From Mesorhizobium sp. Root552 (GTDB taxonomy: Bacteria > Pseudomonadota > Alphaproteobacteria > Rhizobiales > Rhizobiaceae): DNA of 64,000 nucleotides. A model generated the notes under the pieces. That model searched no databases and was not told the origin of the DNA. It worked only from the letters and a program-made list of their open reading frames with translations. The first letter of the stretch is position 1. Every line of letters begins with the position of its first letter. The position numbers and the translations under genes were made by a program. The DNA lies in NCBI RefSeq assembly GCF_001427285.1, contig NZ_LMFV01000008.1, positions 1-64,000 on the forward strand. Reading direction: 5' to 3'. This document shows, one piece after another, positions 43,621 to 52,743 of this stretch.

Positions 43621-44934
43621 CTAGCGGGCGATTTCGCGATGGCCCGTCGGCAGCTTCGTTGCCATGACCTTGTCGATGCGGCGGCCGTCGAGATCGACCA
43701 CCTCAAAGCGCCAGCCCTGCGCATCGACGCTTTCGCCGACCGACGGGAGATGGTGCATGTGAGACAGGACGTAGCCTGCCACGGTCTCGTAGTCGCGGCT
43801 TTCCGGCAGGTCGATGCCGATGACGTCGGCCATTTCATCCGCCTGCATGTAGCCTTCCAGCAGCCAGGAGCCGTCTTCGCGCTGCACGGCGGATTCATCG
43901 GGGTCGTCGTCGTCCAGATCTGACCTGAACACGCCGGTGATGGCCTCGAGAATGTCGGCAGGGGTGACGACGCCTTCGAAATGGCCGTACTCGTCATGGA
44001 CAAGCGCCATCGGCATGTCGGCCTCTTTCAGCTTGGCCAGCACGTCGAGCGCATCGGCCTGATCGTGCACGATGGGAGCCTGGCGAACATGCTTGCGCGC
44101 GTCGAGCGCTTTTCCCGCCAGGAGGGTCGCAAGGATATCGCGGGTCTGGACGACGCCGATCATGGCATCGACGGCTCCATCGGCAGCCGGCAGGCGCGAA
44201 TGCTGGGTTTCCATCAGAAGCCTGCGGATCGTCGCTTCATCAGACTGCACATTGATCCAGTCGACATCGGTGCGCGGCGTCATGACGGCGCGGACGGCAC
44301 GATCGCCCAGACGCATGACGCCGGCGATCATGCGGCGCTCGTCGGATTCGATGGTGCCGTGATGCTCGGCCTCTGCGACCAGCATCTTGATTTCCTCGTC
44401 GGTGACCTTTTCTTCGCTTTCGCCACGTTGGCCAAGCAGCCACAAGACCGAGCGGCCGGAGATGTCGAGCAGCCAGACAAGCGGCGCCGCGATCCTGGCG
44501 AGAATGGCCATGGCCGGTGCAACCCTCGAGGCGACGCGCTCGGGGTCGCGAAGCGCGATCTGCTTGGGCACCAGTTCACCGATGATGAGCGAGCCGTAAG
44601 TGATCAGGGCGACGACGATGCCGACGCCGAGCGGATCGGCCACGCTTTGCCTGATGCCGTTTGAAGCAAGCAGGTCGGCCAGTCTTTCACCGAGCGTAGC
44701 GCCCGAGAACGCGCCCGAAAGCACGCCGACCAGCGTGATGCCGATCTGGACAGACGACAGGAACTTGCCGGGGTTGGCGCCGAGTTCGAGCGCGCGGGCC
44801 GCACCGCTGACATTGCGGTCGATCATTGTCTTGAGGCGCGCGCGGCGAGAGGAGACGATCGCCAGTTCGGACATGGCCAACAGGCCGTTCACGCACACGA
44901 GCACGACGACGATGGCGATTTCAATGTAAAGCAT
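43621..44934 (-). CDS. CNNM/CBS-domain membrane protein (hemolysin C/CorC-like)
   Basis: A 437-residue protein: an N-terminal CNNM (DUF21) domain with about four membrane segments (MLYIEIAIVVVLVCVNG, VQIGITLVGVLSGAFSG, YGSLIIGELVPKQIAL), two CBS repeats (VMTPRTDVDWIN, VVQTRDILATLL and VVTPADILEAI) and a C-terminal CorC_HlyC domain (WLLEGYMQADEMADVIG). The family exports Mg or related cations; hemolysin is an old name. Confidence 0.92.
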   Translation of the reverse strand: MLYIEIAIVVVLVCVNGLLAMSELAIVSSRRARLKTMIDRNVSGAARALELGANPGKFLSSVQIGITLVGVLSGAFSGATLGERLADLLASNGIRQSVADPLGVGIVVALITYGSLIIGELVPKQIALRDPERVASRVAPAMAILARIAAPLVWLLDISGRSVLWLLGQRGESEEKVTDEEIKMLVAEAEHHGTIESDERRMIAGVMRLGDRAVRAVMTPRTDVDWINVQSDEATIRRLLMETQHSRLPAADGAVDAMIGVVQTRDILATLLAGKALDARKHVRQAPIVHDQADALDVLAKLKEADMPMALVHDEYGHFEGVVTPADILEAITGVFRSDLDDDDPDESAVQREDGSWLLEGYMQADEMADVIGIDLPESRDYETVAGYVLSHMHHLPSVGESVDAQGWRFEVVDLDGRRIDKVMATKLPTGHREIAR

Positions 44935-45024
44935 GGACGCTCATTAGCATCAGACAAGGTGCGCGGCAAAGACGCCAAATGAAAATAGAAATACAAAAAC
45001 CAGGAAATTGCATAATGGAAAATG

Positions 45025-45726
45025 TCAGGGCTTCAAAGTGCCAACGATGACTTTTCCGTCGGTGAAATAGGCATCGCCGCCACCGTTGCGGCCGCTCGAG
45101 GTTGCGCCGATGCCTTTTATCTCGCGTGTTGAGGCCAGCACGGATGCTTCAAGAAGATCACGCATGAGGAGATCGCGTTCGGCATCGACGTCCGGGCCGA
45201 TGTGATGCGTGATCGCGCCGGTGTCATGGCTGACGCCGACGCCGCGATCGAAGCTGGCGGCGCCGAGCCAGAGCGGGCGGCCGTCGTCCTGAAGCTCCGG
45301 GGTCTGCCACAGGCGGACATGATGGCGCTGGTCGGCGCTGTCGCCGACCGGTTTTTCGAAGGCGAGATCCTGGGCGCGGCCCTCGTAGAGGAGCTGGCTA
45401 ACCGGCGCATCGGGATAGGGCCGGTCGAAGAGTACGCTTTCGCCGATCTCGACGGCGGTCTTGAGCGTGACGGCATCAGCGGTGTCCCAATGGGCCAGCG
45501 CGAAGGCGCGCATGATTTCGGTGCGGGTGCCGACAAGGCCGACATTGATGGGATCGCCGGCGATGCCTTGCGGCGTGCGCGTGACCATTTCCATCGCAGA
45601 GGTGTCGGCATGTCGGTCGCGCAGCGTCCAGAATTCGGGCGCGGCGAAATAAGCGAGGCCGAGATAGGCGCCGCAGGCGAGCGCAAACCATTTTGCAGAG
45701 CGCCGCAACAGCCGCTTGCGCTTCAT
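45025..45726 (-). CDS. LssY C-terminal domain protein
   Basis: A 233-residue protein anchored by one N-terminal membrane helix (WFALACGAYLGLAYFAA) after a basic start (MKRKRLLRRSAK). The rest matches the LssY-C domain: DPINVGLVGTRTEI, FALAHWDTADAVT and the LWLGAASFDRGVGVSHDTGAITHH stretch in the middle, with THHIGPDVDAERD. LssY was named from a Legionella type I secretion locus; its function is unknown. Confidence 0.85.
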   Translation of the reverse strand: MKRKRLLRRSAKWFALACGAYLGLAYFAAPEFWTLRDRHADTSAMEMVTRTPQGIAGDPINVGLVGTRTEIMRAFALAHWDTADAVTLKTAVEIGESVLFDRPYPDAPVSQLLYEGRAQDLAFEKPVGDSADQRHHVRLWQTPELQDDGRPLWLGAASFDRGVGVSHDTGAITHHIGPDVDAERDLLMRDLLEASVLASTREIKGIGATSSGRNGGGDAYFTDGKVIVGTLKP

Positions 45727-45771
45727 CGACCGCCTACCCAGTCAGTTTCCCACCCTGATGAAGCTGACAGA

Positions 45772-46587
45772 CTATCTGCAGGCGCGATAGCCATTCCTGC
45801 GGTTCTTGATGTCGAAATGGAAGTGGTTGCGGTGGTCGTAGTTGTAGCCGGGGCCGAGCACGGTGGTGAAATAGGAACAGCCGTCGGCGCGTACGGTGTT
45901 GAGCAGGCTGCGCTCGCGGAAGGCGAACAGGCCGGGCTTGCGGACATCGATTTCCTTGCCGCTGTTCAGCTCGATGCTCATGACGTCGAGCGCATTTCCC
46001 TTGCCGTGCTCGGACAGTACGCCTTCGCCACGGATGCGGCGGCAGGAATAGCTCGACCCCTGATGAATGGCTTTGACGCCGGAGAAATAGCGCAGGCGGG
46101 CGGCAGGAACGAGTTCGCTGCGGGTCCATGTGGCGAAGCTGGCGGCCATGGCGCAGGTGAGCGTGGCGGCGGGCTTCATCTCGACATTGCCGATGGCGGC
46201 CACCTTGACGGGATAGGCGATGCCGCACTGGCCGCCGTCCTGGATCGGCGCAACATCGCTATAGGAGACGCCGAGGCTCTTCAGGTCGTCGCGGCACTGG
46301 ACCTCTTCGGTCGGCATGACGTTGCCTTCGGCGAACGGCTCATCCATGCGCGGATAGGCGGCAGTCATGTAGGGATTGGATGGAACCAGCGTCTGCATGC
46401 CGGAATATTGCGGCACGGTTGCGGTCTGGGTGCCGACATCCACGGCGGGCTCGAGACTGAACACGTCGCCTGAGGTGCAGGCCGAAACGGCGCCAACTGC
46501 CGCCAACAGCGCGAAACGCAAGGCAAGCCGCCGCAAACGCTGCGCCTGAGGCATGCCACCCATTGCGGCGCGAGACTTCCCGAGCAT
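45772..46587 (-). CDS. Extensin-like C-terminal domain lipoprotein
   Basis: A 271-residue lipoprotein: hydrophobic start with VSACTSG as a likely lipobox, then a spacer, then the extensin-like C domain from about residue 95 (CRDDLKSLGVSY, CGIAYPVKV). It contains SEHGKGNALDVMS and DHRNHFHFD, the S-x-H-x(3)-G-x-A-x-D ... H-x-H pattern of zinc D,D-peptidases of the LAS (M15/VanY) type. It may therefore trim peptidoglycan. A paralogue lies next upstream. Confidence 0.88.
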   Translation of the reverse strand: MLGKSRAAMGGMPQAQRLRRLALRFALLAAVGAVSACTSGDVFSLEPAVDVGTQTATVPQYSGMQTLVPSNPYMTAAYPRMDEPFAEGNVMPTEEVQCRDDLKSLGVSYSDVAPIQDGGQCGIAYPVKVAAIGNVEMKPAATLTCAMAASFATWTRSELVPAARLRYFSGVKAIHQGSSYSCRRIRGEGVLSEHGKGNALDVMSIELNSGKEIDVRKPGLFAFRERSLLNTVRADGCSYFTTVLGPGYNYDHRNHFHFDIKNRRNGYRACR

Positions 46588-46706
46588 CGAACGATCCCTG
46601 ACCTTTGAGGAAACAGAGATTAACCACGAAGGGTAAAGGAAAAATCAGTGCCGACATTCATCGCTGTGGCGGGATTGCGGCAGGCTTCGTCGCCGCGGGC
46701 CCACGA

Positions 46707-47591
46707 TCACTGGCAGAAGGTGCCGCCATTGCGGCGGGGCTCCAGGTCGAGGTGGAAATGCCGGGCATGATCGGCATCGCTGCCGGGGCCAAGCACGGTC
46801 TTGAACGGGCCGCATGCCTTTTTGCGCACGGTATCGAGGAATTTCGCCGGCTTCTGTCCGGGAGCAGGACCGACTTCGACGATCGAACCGTCCTGCAAGG
46901 TGAAGCTGGCGATGTCCAAGGCATTGCCGAAAGCGTGCTCCGACATTTTCTGGCCGTTATGGCGGGGGCGACAGACATAGGCGGAGGCTTGGGCGATCGA
47001 CTTCAAGGGCGAGCCGAGTTCTGCCGTGGCAGCGGGCGAGATGGTGTCCTTGATGAAGCGGGCAGCGGCCTCGGCCATCTGGCAGTTCATCAGCGCTTGC
47101 GGCGCAAGCTCGACGGATACGCCAAGCGATTTCACGGAAACGGGGTAGGGCAGCGCGCAGCCCGCTTCCGCATCGTGCTCGGCCTTGCGATCCTCGAACA
47201 CGACGCCCAGTGCATTGAGGCGCTTGCGGCATTCGAGTTCTTCTTCCGGCATGGTCTCTGCTGCCTTGTTGGCTGAGCGGGGATCGGCGAGGGGCTTGGC
47301 CGGTTTGGCTGGCGCGTTGTCTTTTTCTGCCTCGCCTTTCGGCTTTTCGGAAGGGAGCGGGGTGTCGGCCGGCGCGACAGGCTGGTCGGCGGTATGGTCT
47401 GGCCGCGGTTGCGGCAGCGGAGGCGTATCGGCTTGGCCGCTTGCCTGCTCGCCTGGCCTGGCGCTTTGCTCGGGAACCGGCGCCGATTGGGGAAGCGTGA
47501 CAGGTTTGGCCGTTGCCGATCCCGTCAGTGGCAACGGCGATAAATGGGCAAATAGCAGTATCGGCAGCAAAGAGAAGCGCGAAAAATCCAT
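46707..47591 (-). CDS. Extensin-like C-terminal domain protein
   Basis: A 294-residue secreted protein with a hydrophobic leader (SLLPILLFAHLSPLPLTG), a long proline/alanine/lysine-rich linker to about residue 115, and the extensin-like C domain (CRKRLNALGVVF, CALPYPVSV). The zinc-site pattern SEHAFGNALDIAS and DHARHFHLD is kept. It is a tandem paralogue of the 45772-46587 gene, with a shorter conserved core identity but the same Cys positions. Envelope or cell-wall role inferred. Confidence 0.87.
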   Translation of the reverse strand: MDFSRFSLLPILLFAHLSPLPLTGSATAKPVTLPQSAPVPEQSARPGEQASGQADTPPLPQPRPDHTADQPVAPADTPLPSEKPKGEAEKDNAPAKPAKPLADPRSANKAAETMPEEELECRKRLNALGVVFEDRKAEHDAEAGCALPYPVSVKSLGVSVELAPQALMNCQMAEAAARFIKDTISPAATAELGSPLKSIAQASAYVCRPRHNGQKMSEHAFGNALDIASFTLQDGSIVEVGPAPGQKPAKFLDTVRKKACGPFKTVLGPGSDADHARHFHLDLEPRRNGGTFCQ

Positions 47592-47749
47592 CGCCCTGCA
47601 ACGTCAGCAGGATGAGCGAGGTTGCACCGACAGCCATCACGTTCAATGACGGATTGTTGCCTTGGCGCGGCGAATGGCGTGTTGAGGTGTTGATTCCGGG
47701 CTTGCCGCCAGCGCCTTGTTTCGGAATCGAATTTTATCGGTGGCGTTGC

Positions 47750-48466
47750 CTATTGCTGATGTGAATCGCGTAGCCGCCGGTCCCAATCTTCGACCGTGCG
47801 GGTGGTGATGCGACGGGCGGCAAGGTCGCGCCATGACGTTGCAAGTTCCGGCAATCCGGCAAGTTCTTGCAAGGCGTCCATGTCGAGCGTGCGGGTGTAA
47901 AGAAGGTCGATAACGCGCGACAGCGGCCATTCAGGCTGCGGGCGCCGTTCGAGAAGGAAGGGGTCGCCCGCCTCCACCTCACCTTCTTCCAGCACGCGGT
48001 AGTACCACCCGGTGCGGGCGGTTTTCTGGACAAGGTAGGCCATGTCCGGCCGCCCGAAGCGGGCATTCAGCCGCCAGCAAGGCTGACGGCCCTGGCTGAC
48101 CTGAAGCGTGGCAGAGCCCAGCCGGTAGATATCGCCGATGCAGATGTCGGCTTCGGTCATGCCTTGCGTCGATATGTTTTCCCCAAAGCCCGGAGCGTCC
48201 GCGACGACACCGTCGCCTCGCCAGGTGGAGTAATGCTCGCGCGGGTAATGGTGCAGGGCTTTTTCCGGGCCGCCATGATGGCGGGTATCGCCTTGCTGGT
48301 CGCCCTCAAGGCCAGTCAGAGTGACAAGTTGCGGGCCAGCCGCCTTTTCCTTGGCGATGCCGCTCGGAACACCGCGCGGCCCGAGCGGCGCGAGCCTTCC
48401 GATGAACAAGGTGTCGATGACGACTTCCGTAGGCGCGATCTTGCGGACTGGAATGCTATTCTGCAA
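47750..48466 (-). CDS. MOSC domain protein (YiiM-like)
   Basis: About 238 residues of the YiiM/MOSC group: GLEGDQQGDTRHHGGPEKALHHYPREHY, GFGENISTQGM, CWRLNARFG and QGRQPC with the conserved Cys that binds the Mo-cofactor sulfur. Such proteins carry activated sulfur or reduce N-hydroxylated compounds such as 6-hydroxyaminopurine. No ATG fits: I chose the TTG at 48466, which follows gggctggaagccg and overlaps the DUF3775 stop by 11 bases. The start is uncertain. Confidence 0.85.
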   Translation of the reverse strand: MQNSIPVRKIAPTEVVIDTLFIGRLAPLGPRGVPSGIAKEKAAGPQLVTLTGLEGDQQGDTRHHGGPEKALHHYPREHYSTWRGDGVVADAPGFGENISTQGMTEADICIGDIYRLGSATLQVSQGRQPCWRLNARFGRPDMAYLVQKTARTGWYYRVLEEGEVEAGDPFLLERRPQPEWPLSRVIDLLYTRTLDMDALQELAGLPELATSWRDLAARRITTRTVEDWDRRLRDSHQQ

Positions 48467-48881
48467 CGGCTTCCAGCCCCTGTTCCAGCCAGTCGGCGAG
48501 TTGCGGCATTCCAAGCAGGTATTTCGCCGTTTGCCGCCAAGGACGCTGCCTGGCTGCGGCCAGGGCTTCGCTCCATTCGCTGGCGTCGTAGTCGCCGCGT
48601 CCAACCCATGTGAGCGCGATCAATTCGGCGGCCTCATCGACGTTGAGATCACCGATCAGTTCCCGTAATTCCCGTTCGGTCAGGTCTTCGGATTCTTCCT
48701 CGGCGAGACCATCGTGCTGATGAAGATCATGGCCGTCACCATCGAACTCGACCTCATGCTCGCTGCCGTCGGCGAAATCGTCCGCCATGCCGGCGCTCAG
48801 AGCCTTCGCCTTGAGAATGAACAGGCGAACCGTGTCCGGTCCGATGGAGAGTTCCCACTCTCTTTCTGCGCGATGCTGCAC
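48456..48881 (-). CDS. DUF3775 domain protein
   Basis: About 141 residues. The N-terminal half is acidic (EHEVEFDGDGHDLHQHDG) and the C-terminal half is the DUF3775 core, ELIGDLNVDEAAELIALTWVGRGDYD with KYLLGMPQLADWLEQGL. The start is probably the GTG at 48881, which has ggagg with six bases of spacing; the frame extends further up without support. Function unknown. It overlaps the MOSC gene. Confidence 0.8.
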   Translation of the reverse strand: MQHRAEREWELSIGPDTVRLFILKAKALSAGMADDFADGSEHEVEFDGDGHDLHQHDGLAEEESEDLTERELRELIGDLNVDEAAELIALTWVGRGDYDASEWSEALAAARQRPWRQTAKYLLGMPQLADWLEQGLEAVAE

Positions 48882-49050
48882 TGGACGCCTCCGTGCTTGT
48901 CCTTTCCGGTGTGCTTCGGCCAAGCAGAGCGATGATAGCGCATTTGCAGATTGCGTCATCCTTTGATGCTGGCGGCATGGCGTGCCGATTGACAGAGCCA
49001 GTATCCGGAATGAAATGGCGCAATTTCACTGACTGATCGGACCCCCTGAC

Positions 49051-49401
49051 GTGGCGATGCTGTTGTCTCCCAAGATCCTGCCAATCCTGATGCTGATAGC
49101 GTCGAATGTGTTCATGACATTTGCCTGGTACGGGCATCTCAAGTTCAAGACGTCGCCCATCTACATCGCCGTGCTGGCGAGCTGGATGATTGCGTTCTTC
49201 GAATACTGGCTGGCTGTTCCGGCCAACCGCATCGGCAGCCAAGTCTATTCCACGGCGGAATTGAAGACGATGCAGGAGGTGATCACGCTCACCGTGTTTG
49301 CCGTTTTCTCGGTATTCTACCTGAAGGAAGCCCTGACGCTGAACCATGTGCTGGGCTTTGCGTTGATAGCCGGTGGAGCTGCGCTGATCTTCAAGGGCTG
49401 A
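49051..49401 (+). CDS. DMT-family protein (DUF486)
   Basis: A 116-residue membrane protein with four helices, of the DUF486 group within the drug/metabolite transporter clan: FMTFAWYGHLKF, SWMIAFFEYWLAVPANRIGS and FALIAGGAALIF. Substrate and oligomer state are unknown. The GTG at 49051 and an ATG two codons later are both possible starts. Confidence 0.9.
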   Translation: MAMLLSPKILPILMLIASNVFMTFAWYGHLKFKTSPIYIAVLASWMIAFFEYWLAVPANRIGSQVYSTAELKTMQEVITLTVFAVFSVFYLKEALTLNHVLGFALIAGGAALIFKG

Positions 49402-49472
49402 TGCGGCCTTTACCGGGATGAAATGCGGGAGTTGAGGCGTTAACGTGCTGATACCTGTCCAAGGAGGCTTCG

Positions 49473-50018
49473 ATGCGCACAAGATTGCTGATGCAAGTAG
49501 CGGCACTTGCCGTTTTGCCACTGGCTGCCATGCCGGCGTTTGCCGCTGGCGGCGATAGTGGCGGTACCGGCGGCGGCACGGAAACCGTGACCCAATGCAA
49601 GAACGGCCAGGTATTCGACAAGAAGCTGAACAAATGCGTCGAACCAAAGCAAGGCATGCTCGACGACGACAACATTTACGAAGCCGGTCACGCGCTTGCC
49701 ATGGCGGGCCGTTATGACGAGGCAATCGCCGTGCTCAGCCTTGCCGAAGACAAGACCGATCCGCGCATTCTCAATTATCTCGGCTATTCGCACCGGAAGG
49801 CCGGCCGAATCACCGTTGGTCTCGGCTACTATCAGGAAGCGTTGCAGAACGACCCCGACTATACGCTTGTGCGCGAATATCTGGGCGAAGCCCATCTGCA
49901 ACTGGGGGATGTCAAGGCGGCGCGCGAGCAGCTTGGCGAGATCGAAAAGCGCGTCGGAAAGGATGCCCGCGAGTACGGCATGCTGGCCGAGCAGATCGAT
50001 CATTTCCTGAAAAGCTGA
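49473..50018 (+). CDS. Secreted tetratricopeptide-repeat protein
   Basis: A 181-residue protein with a signal peptide (AVLPLAAMPAFAAGG) and then a Gly-rich stretch with a CKNGQVFDKKLNKCV disulfide-like loop, followed by about three TPR units (EAGHALAMAGRYDEAIAVLS, ILNYLGYSHRKAGRITVGLGYYQEAL, YLGEAHLQLGDVKAAREQLG). It is likely a periplasmic protein-protein adaptor. A strong aaggaggc site lies before the ATG. Confidence 0.88.
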   Translation: MRTRLLMQVAALAVLPLAAMPAFAAGGDSGGTGGGTETVTQCKNGQVFDKKLNKCVEPKQGMLDDDNIYEAGHALAMAGRYDEAIAVLSLAEDKTDPRILNYLGYSHRKAGRITVGLGYYQEALQNDPDYTLVREYLGEAHLQLGDVKAAREQLGEIEKRVGKDAREYGMLAEQIDHFLKS

Positions 50019-50223
50019 GGCGTAATCGAACGGATACGCCTGATTTCGGCTGAATTCCGCACCGGCGTATGCAAGTCAGGGCCGGGGTCTCGCTGTACCT
50101 CAAGCGTGCGCGACCTTGGTCCTGCACATTGCCGCCAATACGCCCTAAAGCTGATTATCCGGCTGTGATTTTAGGGCGTGAAAAAGCTGCGGCAATTGCT
50201 ATATTGAATAAATCCGAGATGTG
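50019..50223. other. Gene-free gap upstream of greA
   Basis: No gene is visible. A gtacctcaag string at about 50096 recalls the repeat at 43430-43545. The greA promoter must lie in the right-hand part. Confidence 0.4.
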
Positions 50224-50264
50224 ACGGTCCCGTCGGGTGGTTCCGGCGGACCGTTTTCTTTTTG
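50224..50264 (+). terminator. Intrinsic terminator hairpin in the greA leader
   Basis: Arms acggtcc (50224-50230) and ggaccgt (50248-50254) are followed by tttcttttt. The hairpin ends about 52 bp before the greA start, so it can attenuate greA. E. coli greA has a leader terminator that yields the GraL small RNA; whether the same happens here is unproven. Confidence 0.7.
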
Positions 50265-50315
50265 TGCTTCAGAGCCATCCAGTGGAAATGGATCGGCGGC
50301 AGGAAAGGACTGGCC

Positions 50316-50789
50316 ATGAATAAGGTGCCGATGACCGGCAAGGGCTTCGATACGCTGAAGGAGGAGTTGCGCTGGCGCCAACAAGAAGAGCGGCCGCGCA
50401 TCATCGAGGCGATCGCCGAGGCCCGTTCGCATGGCGATCTGTCCGAAAACGCCGAGTATCATGCCGCCAAGGAAGCGCAGAGCCTGAATGAAGGCCGCGT
50501 TGGCGAGCTTGAGGATTTGATTGCCCGTGCAGAGGTGATCGATATTTCCAAGCTGAGCGGCGAAAAGATCAAGTTTGGCGCTACCGTCGTGCTCGTCGAT
50601 GAGGATACGGAAGAGGAAAAGACCTATCAGATCGTCGGCGACCAGGAAGCCGACGTGAAATCGGGCCGTATTTCGATCTCCTCGCCTATCGCGCGGGCGC
50701 TGATTGGCAAGGAAGTGGGCGACGCCATCGAGGTCAATGCACCGGGCGGCGCGCGCGGCTACGAGATCGTCGACCTGCGCTGGCTCTAG
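50316..50789 (+). CDS. greA: Transcription elongation factor GreA
   Basis: A 157-residue protein with the N-terminal coiled coil ([35 protein letters not shown] with the acidic tip D and E) and a C-terminal FKBP-like domain ([13 protein letters not shown]...VDLRWL). It rescues backtracked RNA polymerase by stimulating transcript cleavage. Start at 50316 after an aggaaaggac site. A terminator hairpin lies in its leader. Confidence 0.97.
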   Translation: MNKVPMTGKGFDTLKEELRWRQQEERPRIIEAIAEARSHGDLSENAEYHAAKEAQSLNEGRVGELEDLIARAEVIDISKLSGEKIKFGATVVLVDEDTEEEKTYQIVGDQEADVKSGRISISSPIARALIGKEVGDAIEVNAPGGARGYEIVDLRWL

Positions 50790-50801
50790 GCTGCTGTAAC
50801 A

Positions 50802-51884
50802 ATGACAAGCCCGATGCCCGCGACCCGCACTGACCTGTCGCGGGTTGAGGTCGTTGTACCCAATTTCAAGCAGCGGCTTTCCGGCGTCACCAGCACCATC
50901 ATCCAGCTTGTTCCGCTGCAGGCGGTCGAAATCGGCGTTGCGACGCTTGGGCCCGGCTTGCCTGACAGCCTGCCGAAAATGCGCTGGTGGCAGGTGCCCG
51001 GCCTGCTGCGGCGGCCGAATGGTGCGGCGGTGCGCGTCTGGCATGCACGCCGCAACCCGGAAATGCTGGCGGGAGCCATCCTGAAATATGTGCTGCGCGC
51101 ACCCCTGAAGCTTGTGTTTACGTCGGCCTCGCAGCGCAAGCATACGCGCTGGACGCGCTTTCTCATTCGCCGCATGGATGCGGTGATCGCCACCAGCCGC
51201 AAGACAGCCGCCTATCTTGAAGTACCGAACACGGTGGTGATGCATGGCATCGACATCGAACGCTTCCACAAGCCGGCCGACAAGGCAGAGGCTGTGCGGG
51301 CTGTTGGACTTGATCCGACGCCGCTCTATGCAGGCTGTTTCGGTCGTGTCAGGCACCAGAAGGGCACGGACCTGTTCGTGGACAGCATGATCGAGCTGTT
51401 GCCGCATCATCCGCGCTGGTCGGCTATCGTGGCGGGCCGTGCGACGGCGGAACACAAGGATTTCGAGGCTGGACTGCGCGCAAAGGTGGAAAAGGCTGGG
51501 CTTGCAGAGCGCGTCCTGTTCGTGGGCGAACATCGCGACATCGAACGCTGGTATCAGGCGCTTTCGCTTTACATCGCGCCGCAGCGCTGGGAGGGCTTCG
51601 GACTGACGCCGCTGGAAGCCATGGCCAGCGGTGTGCCGGTGGTGGCAAGCGACGTGGGCGCTTTTTCCGAACTCATCGAGGATGGTGTCACCGGCGCTCT
51701 GATTGCGCGCGACGATCTTGGTGCGATGGTGGTCGCGGCGGGCGCCTTGATGGGTGATGACAAGGCGCGTGAAGGGGCTGCCGCAGCTTCGTTGCAACGT
51801 GCGCACAAGCTGTTTCCGTTGCAGCGAGAAGCCGCAACCCTGATAGGGATTTATAGGCGCTTGCAGGCTGGGACTTCGTCATGA
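50802..51884 (+). CDS. LPS core glycosyltransferase (LpcC/LpsB-like, GT4)
   Basis: A 360-residue GT-B enzyme of family 4 with RLSGVTSTIIQLVPLQ near the N-terminus, ASQRKHTRWTRFLIRRMDAVIATS, FGRVRHQKGTDLFVDS and QRWEGFGLTPLEAMASGVPVV (EX7E). It resembles the Rhizobium core mannosyltransferases LpcC and LpsB, and the location directly after greA matches their usual neighbourhood. The next gene overlaps by four bases. Sugar and linkage are inferred from that family. Confidence 0.82.
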   Translation: MTSPMPATRTDLSRVEVVVPNFKQRLSGVTSTIIQLVPLQAVEIGVATLGPGLPDSLPKMRWWQVPGLLRRPNGAAVRVWHARRNPEMLAGAILKYVLRAPLKLVFTSASQRKHTRWTRFLIRRMDAVIATSRKTAAYLEVPNTVVMHGIDIERFHKPADKAEAVRAVGLDPTPLYAGCFGRVRHQKGTDLFVDSMIELLPHHPRWSAIVAGRATAEHKDFEAGLRAKVEKAGLAERVLFVGEHRDIERWYQALSLYIAPQRWEGFGLTPLEAMASGVPVVASDVGAFSELIEDGVTGALIARDDLGAMVVAAGALMGDDKAREGAAAASLQRAHKLFPLQREAATLIGIYRRLQAGTSS

Positions 51885-52738
51885 GCGCGGATGGCCGCAT
51901 AACCGTTATAACGGTGGCGTACAACAGCGATGCGGTGCTGCCCAACCTGCTAGGGTCGGTTCCTGCATCCGCAAAGGCGGTCGTGGTCGACAATGGGGGT
52001 GGGCAAGGCGTCGAGGGAATTGCTGCCCGCTTCAATGCCCGCTTGATCCGCCTGACCGGTAACCAGGGTTTCGGGCGGGCCTGCAATGCAGGTGCTGCGG
52101 TTGCGCAGACCGAGTTCCTGTTCTTCGTCAATCCCGATGCCAGGATCGAGCGTGGCGCGGTCGAGACGCTTGTCGCCACCGCTGATGCGCTTCCTGACGC
52201 GGTTGCGTTCAACCCCGCAATGGTCGACGGCAAGGGCAGGCGGCATTTTCGCCGGCAATCGGCGCTGTCCGACCCGAGCATTCGGGTGGATGACGGAGAC
52301 CCTTCGACACCGATACGCGTGCCGACGTTGCTGGGCGGTGCGTTGTTTTGCCGGCGCGCGGCGTTCGAGAAAGTTGGCGGTTTTGACCCGGCGATTTTCC
52401 TCTACCACGAGGATGACGACCTGGCGGTGCGGCTGAACCGGGAGTGCGGCCCGCTCTACTATGTTCCGGGAGCCGTCGTTCATCATGAAGGCGGCACGGG
52501 CTCTGGCCGCTCACTGACGGTCGCGCGGCTGAAGGGCTATCACATGGCGCGGGCGCGAGCCTATGTGCTTGCCAAGCACGGCCATGCCTTGCCGCGTGCG
52601 CGGACACTTGCGCGCGCGGCATTCGAACTGCTTTTGCCGCACAATTTCCTTTCCGCGCGTCGACGGGCAAAGCACGCCGGCCAGTTTGCCGGGGCGTGGT
52701 CTGCGCTGAAAGACGGCGGCCCTTTCAAGGACGAATGA
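51881..52738 (+). CDS. Family 2 glycosyltransferase (rhamnosyltransferase-like)
   Basis: A 285-residue GT-A enzyme. Motifs: TVITVAYNSDAVLP at the nucleotide site, NQGFGRACNAGA, the DXD-like FFVNPDARI, and LGGALFCRRAAFEKVGGFDPAIFLYHEDDDLAVRL with the catalytic Asp region. Related enzymes build LPS core or O-antigen. The ATG overlaps the stop of the LpcC-like gene (ATGA), so the two are co-translated. Confidence 0.85.
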   Translation: MSADGRITVITVAYNSDAVLPNLLGSVPASAKAVVVDNGGGQGVEGIAARFNARLIRLTGNQGFGRACNAGAAVAQTEFLFFVNPDARIERGAVETLVATADALPDAVAFNPAMVDGKGRRHFRRQSALSDPSIRVDDGDPSTPIRVPTLLGGALFCRRAAFEKVGGFDPAIFLYHEDDDLAVRLNRECGPLYYVPGAVVHHEGGTGSGRSLTVARLKGYHMARARAYVLAKHGHALPRARTLARAAFELLLPHNFLSARRRAKHAGQFAGAWSALKDGGPFKDE

Positions 52739-52743
52739 CAGGA

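Noticed and set aside
43311..44003. 230-codon minus-strand frame overlapping the CNNM gene end
   Set aside because: Runs through a terminator and repeat and is out of phase with the CBS protein.
45202..46473. 423-codon plus-strand frame opposite LssY-C and extensin-like genes
   Set aside because: Antisense to two genes with signal or anchor sequences and conserved motifs; no recognisable product.
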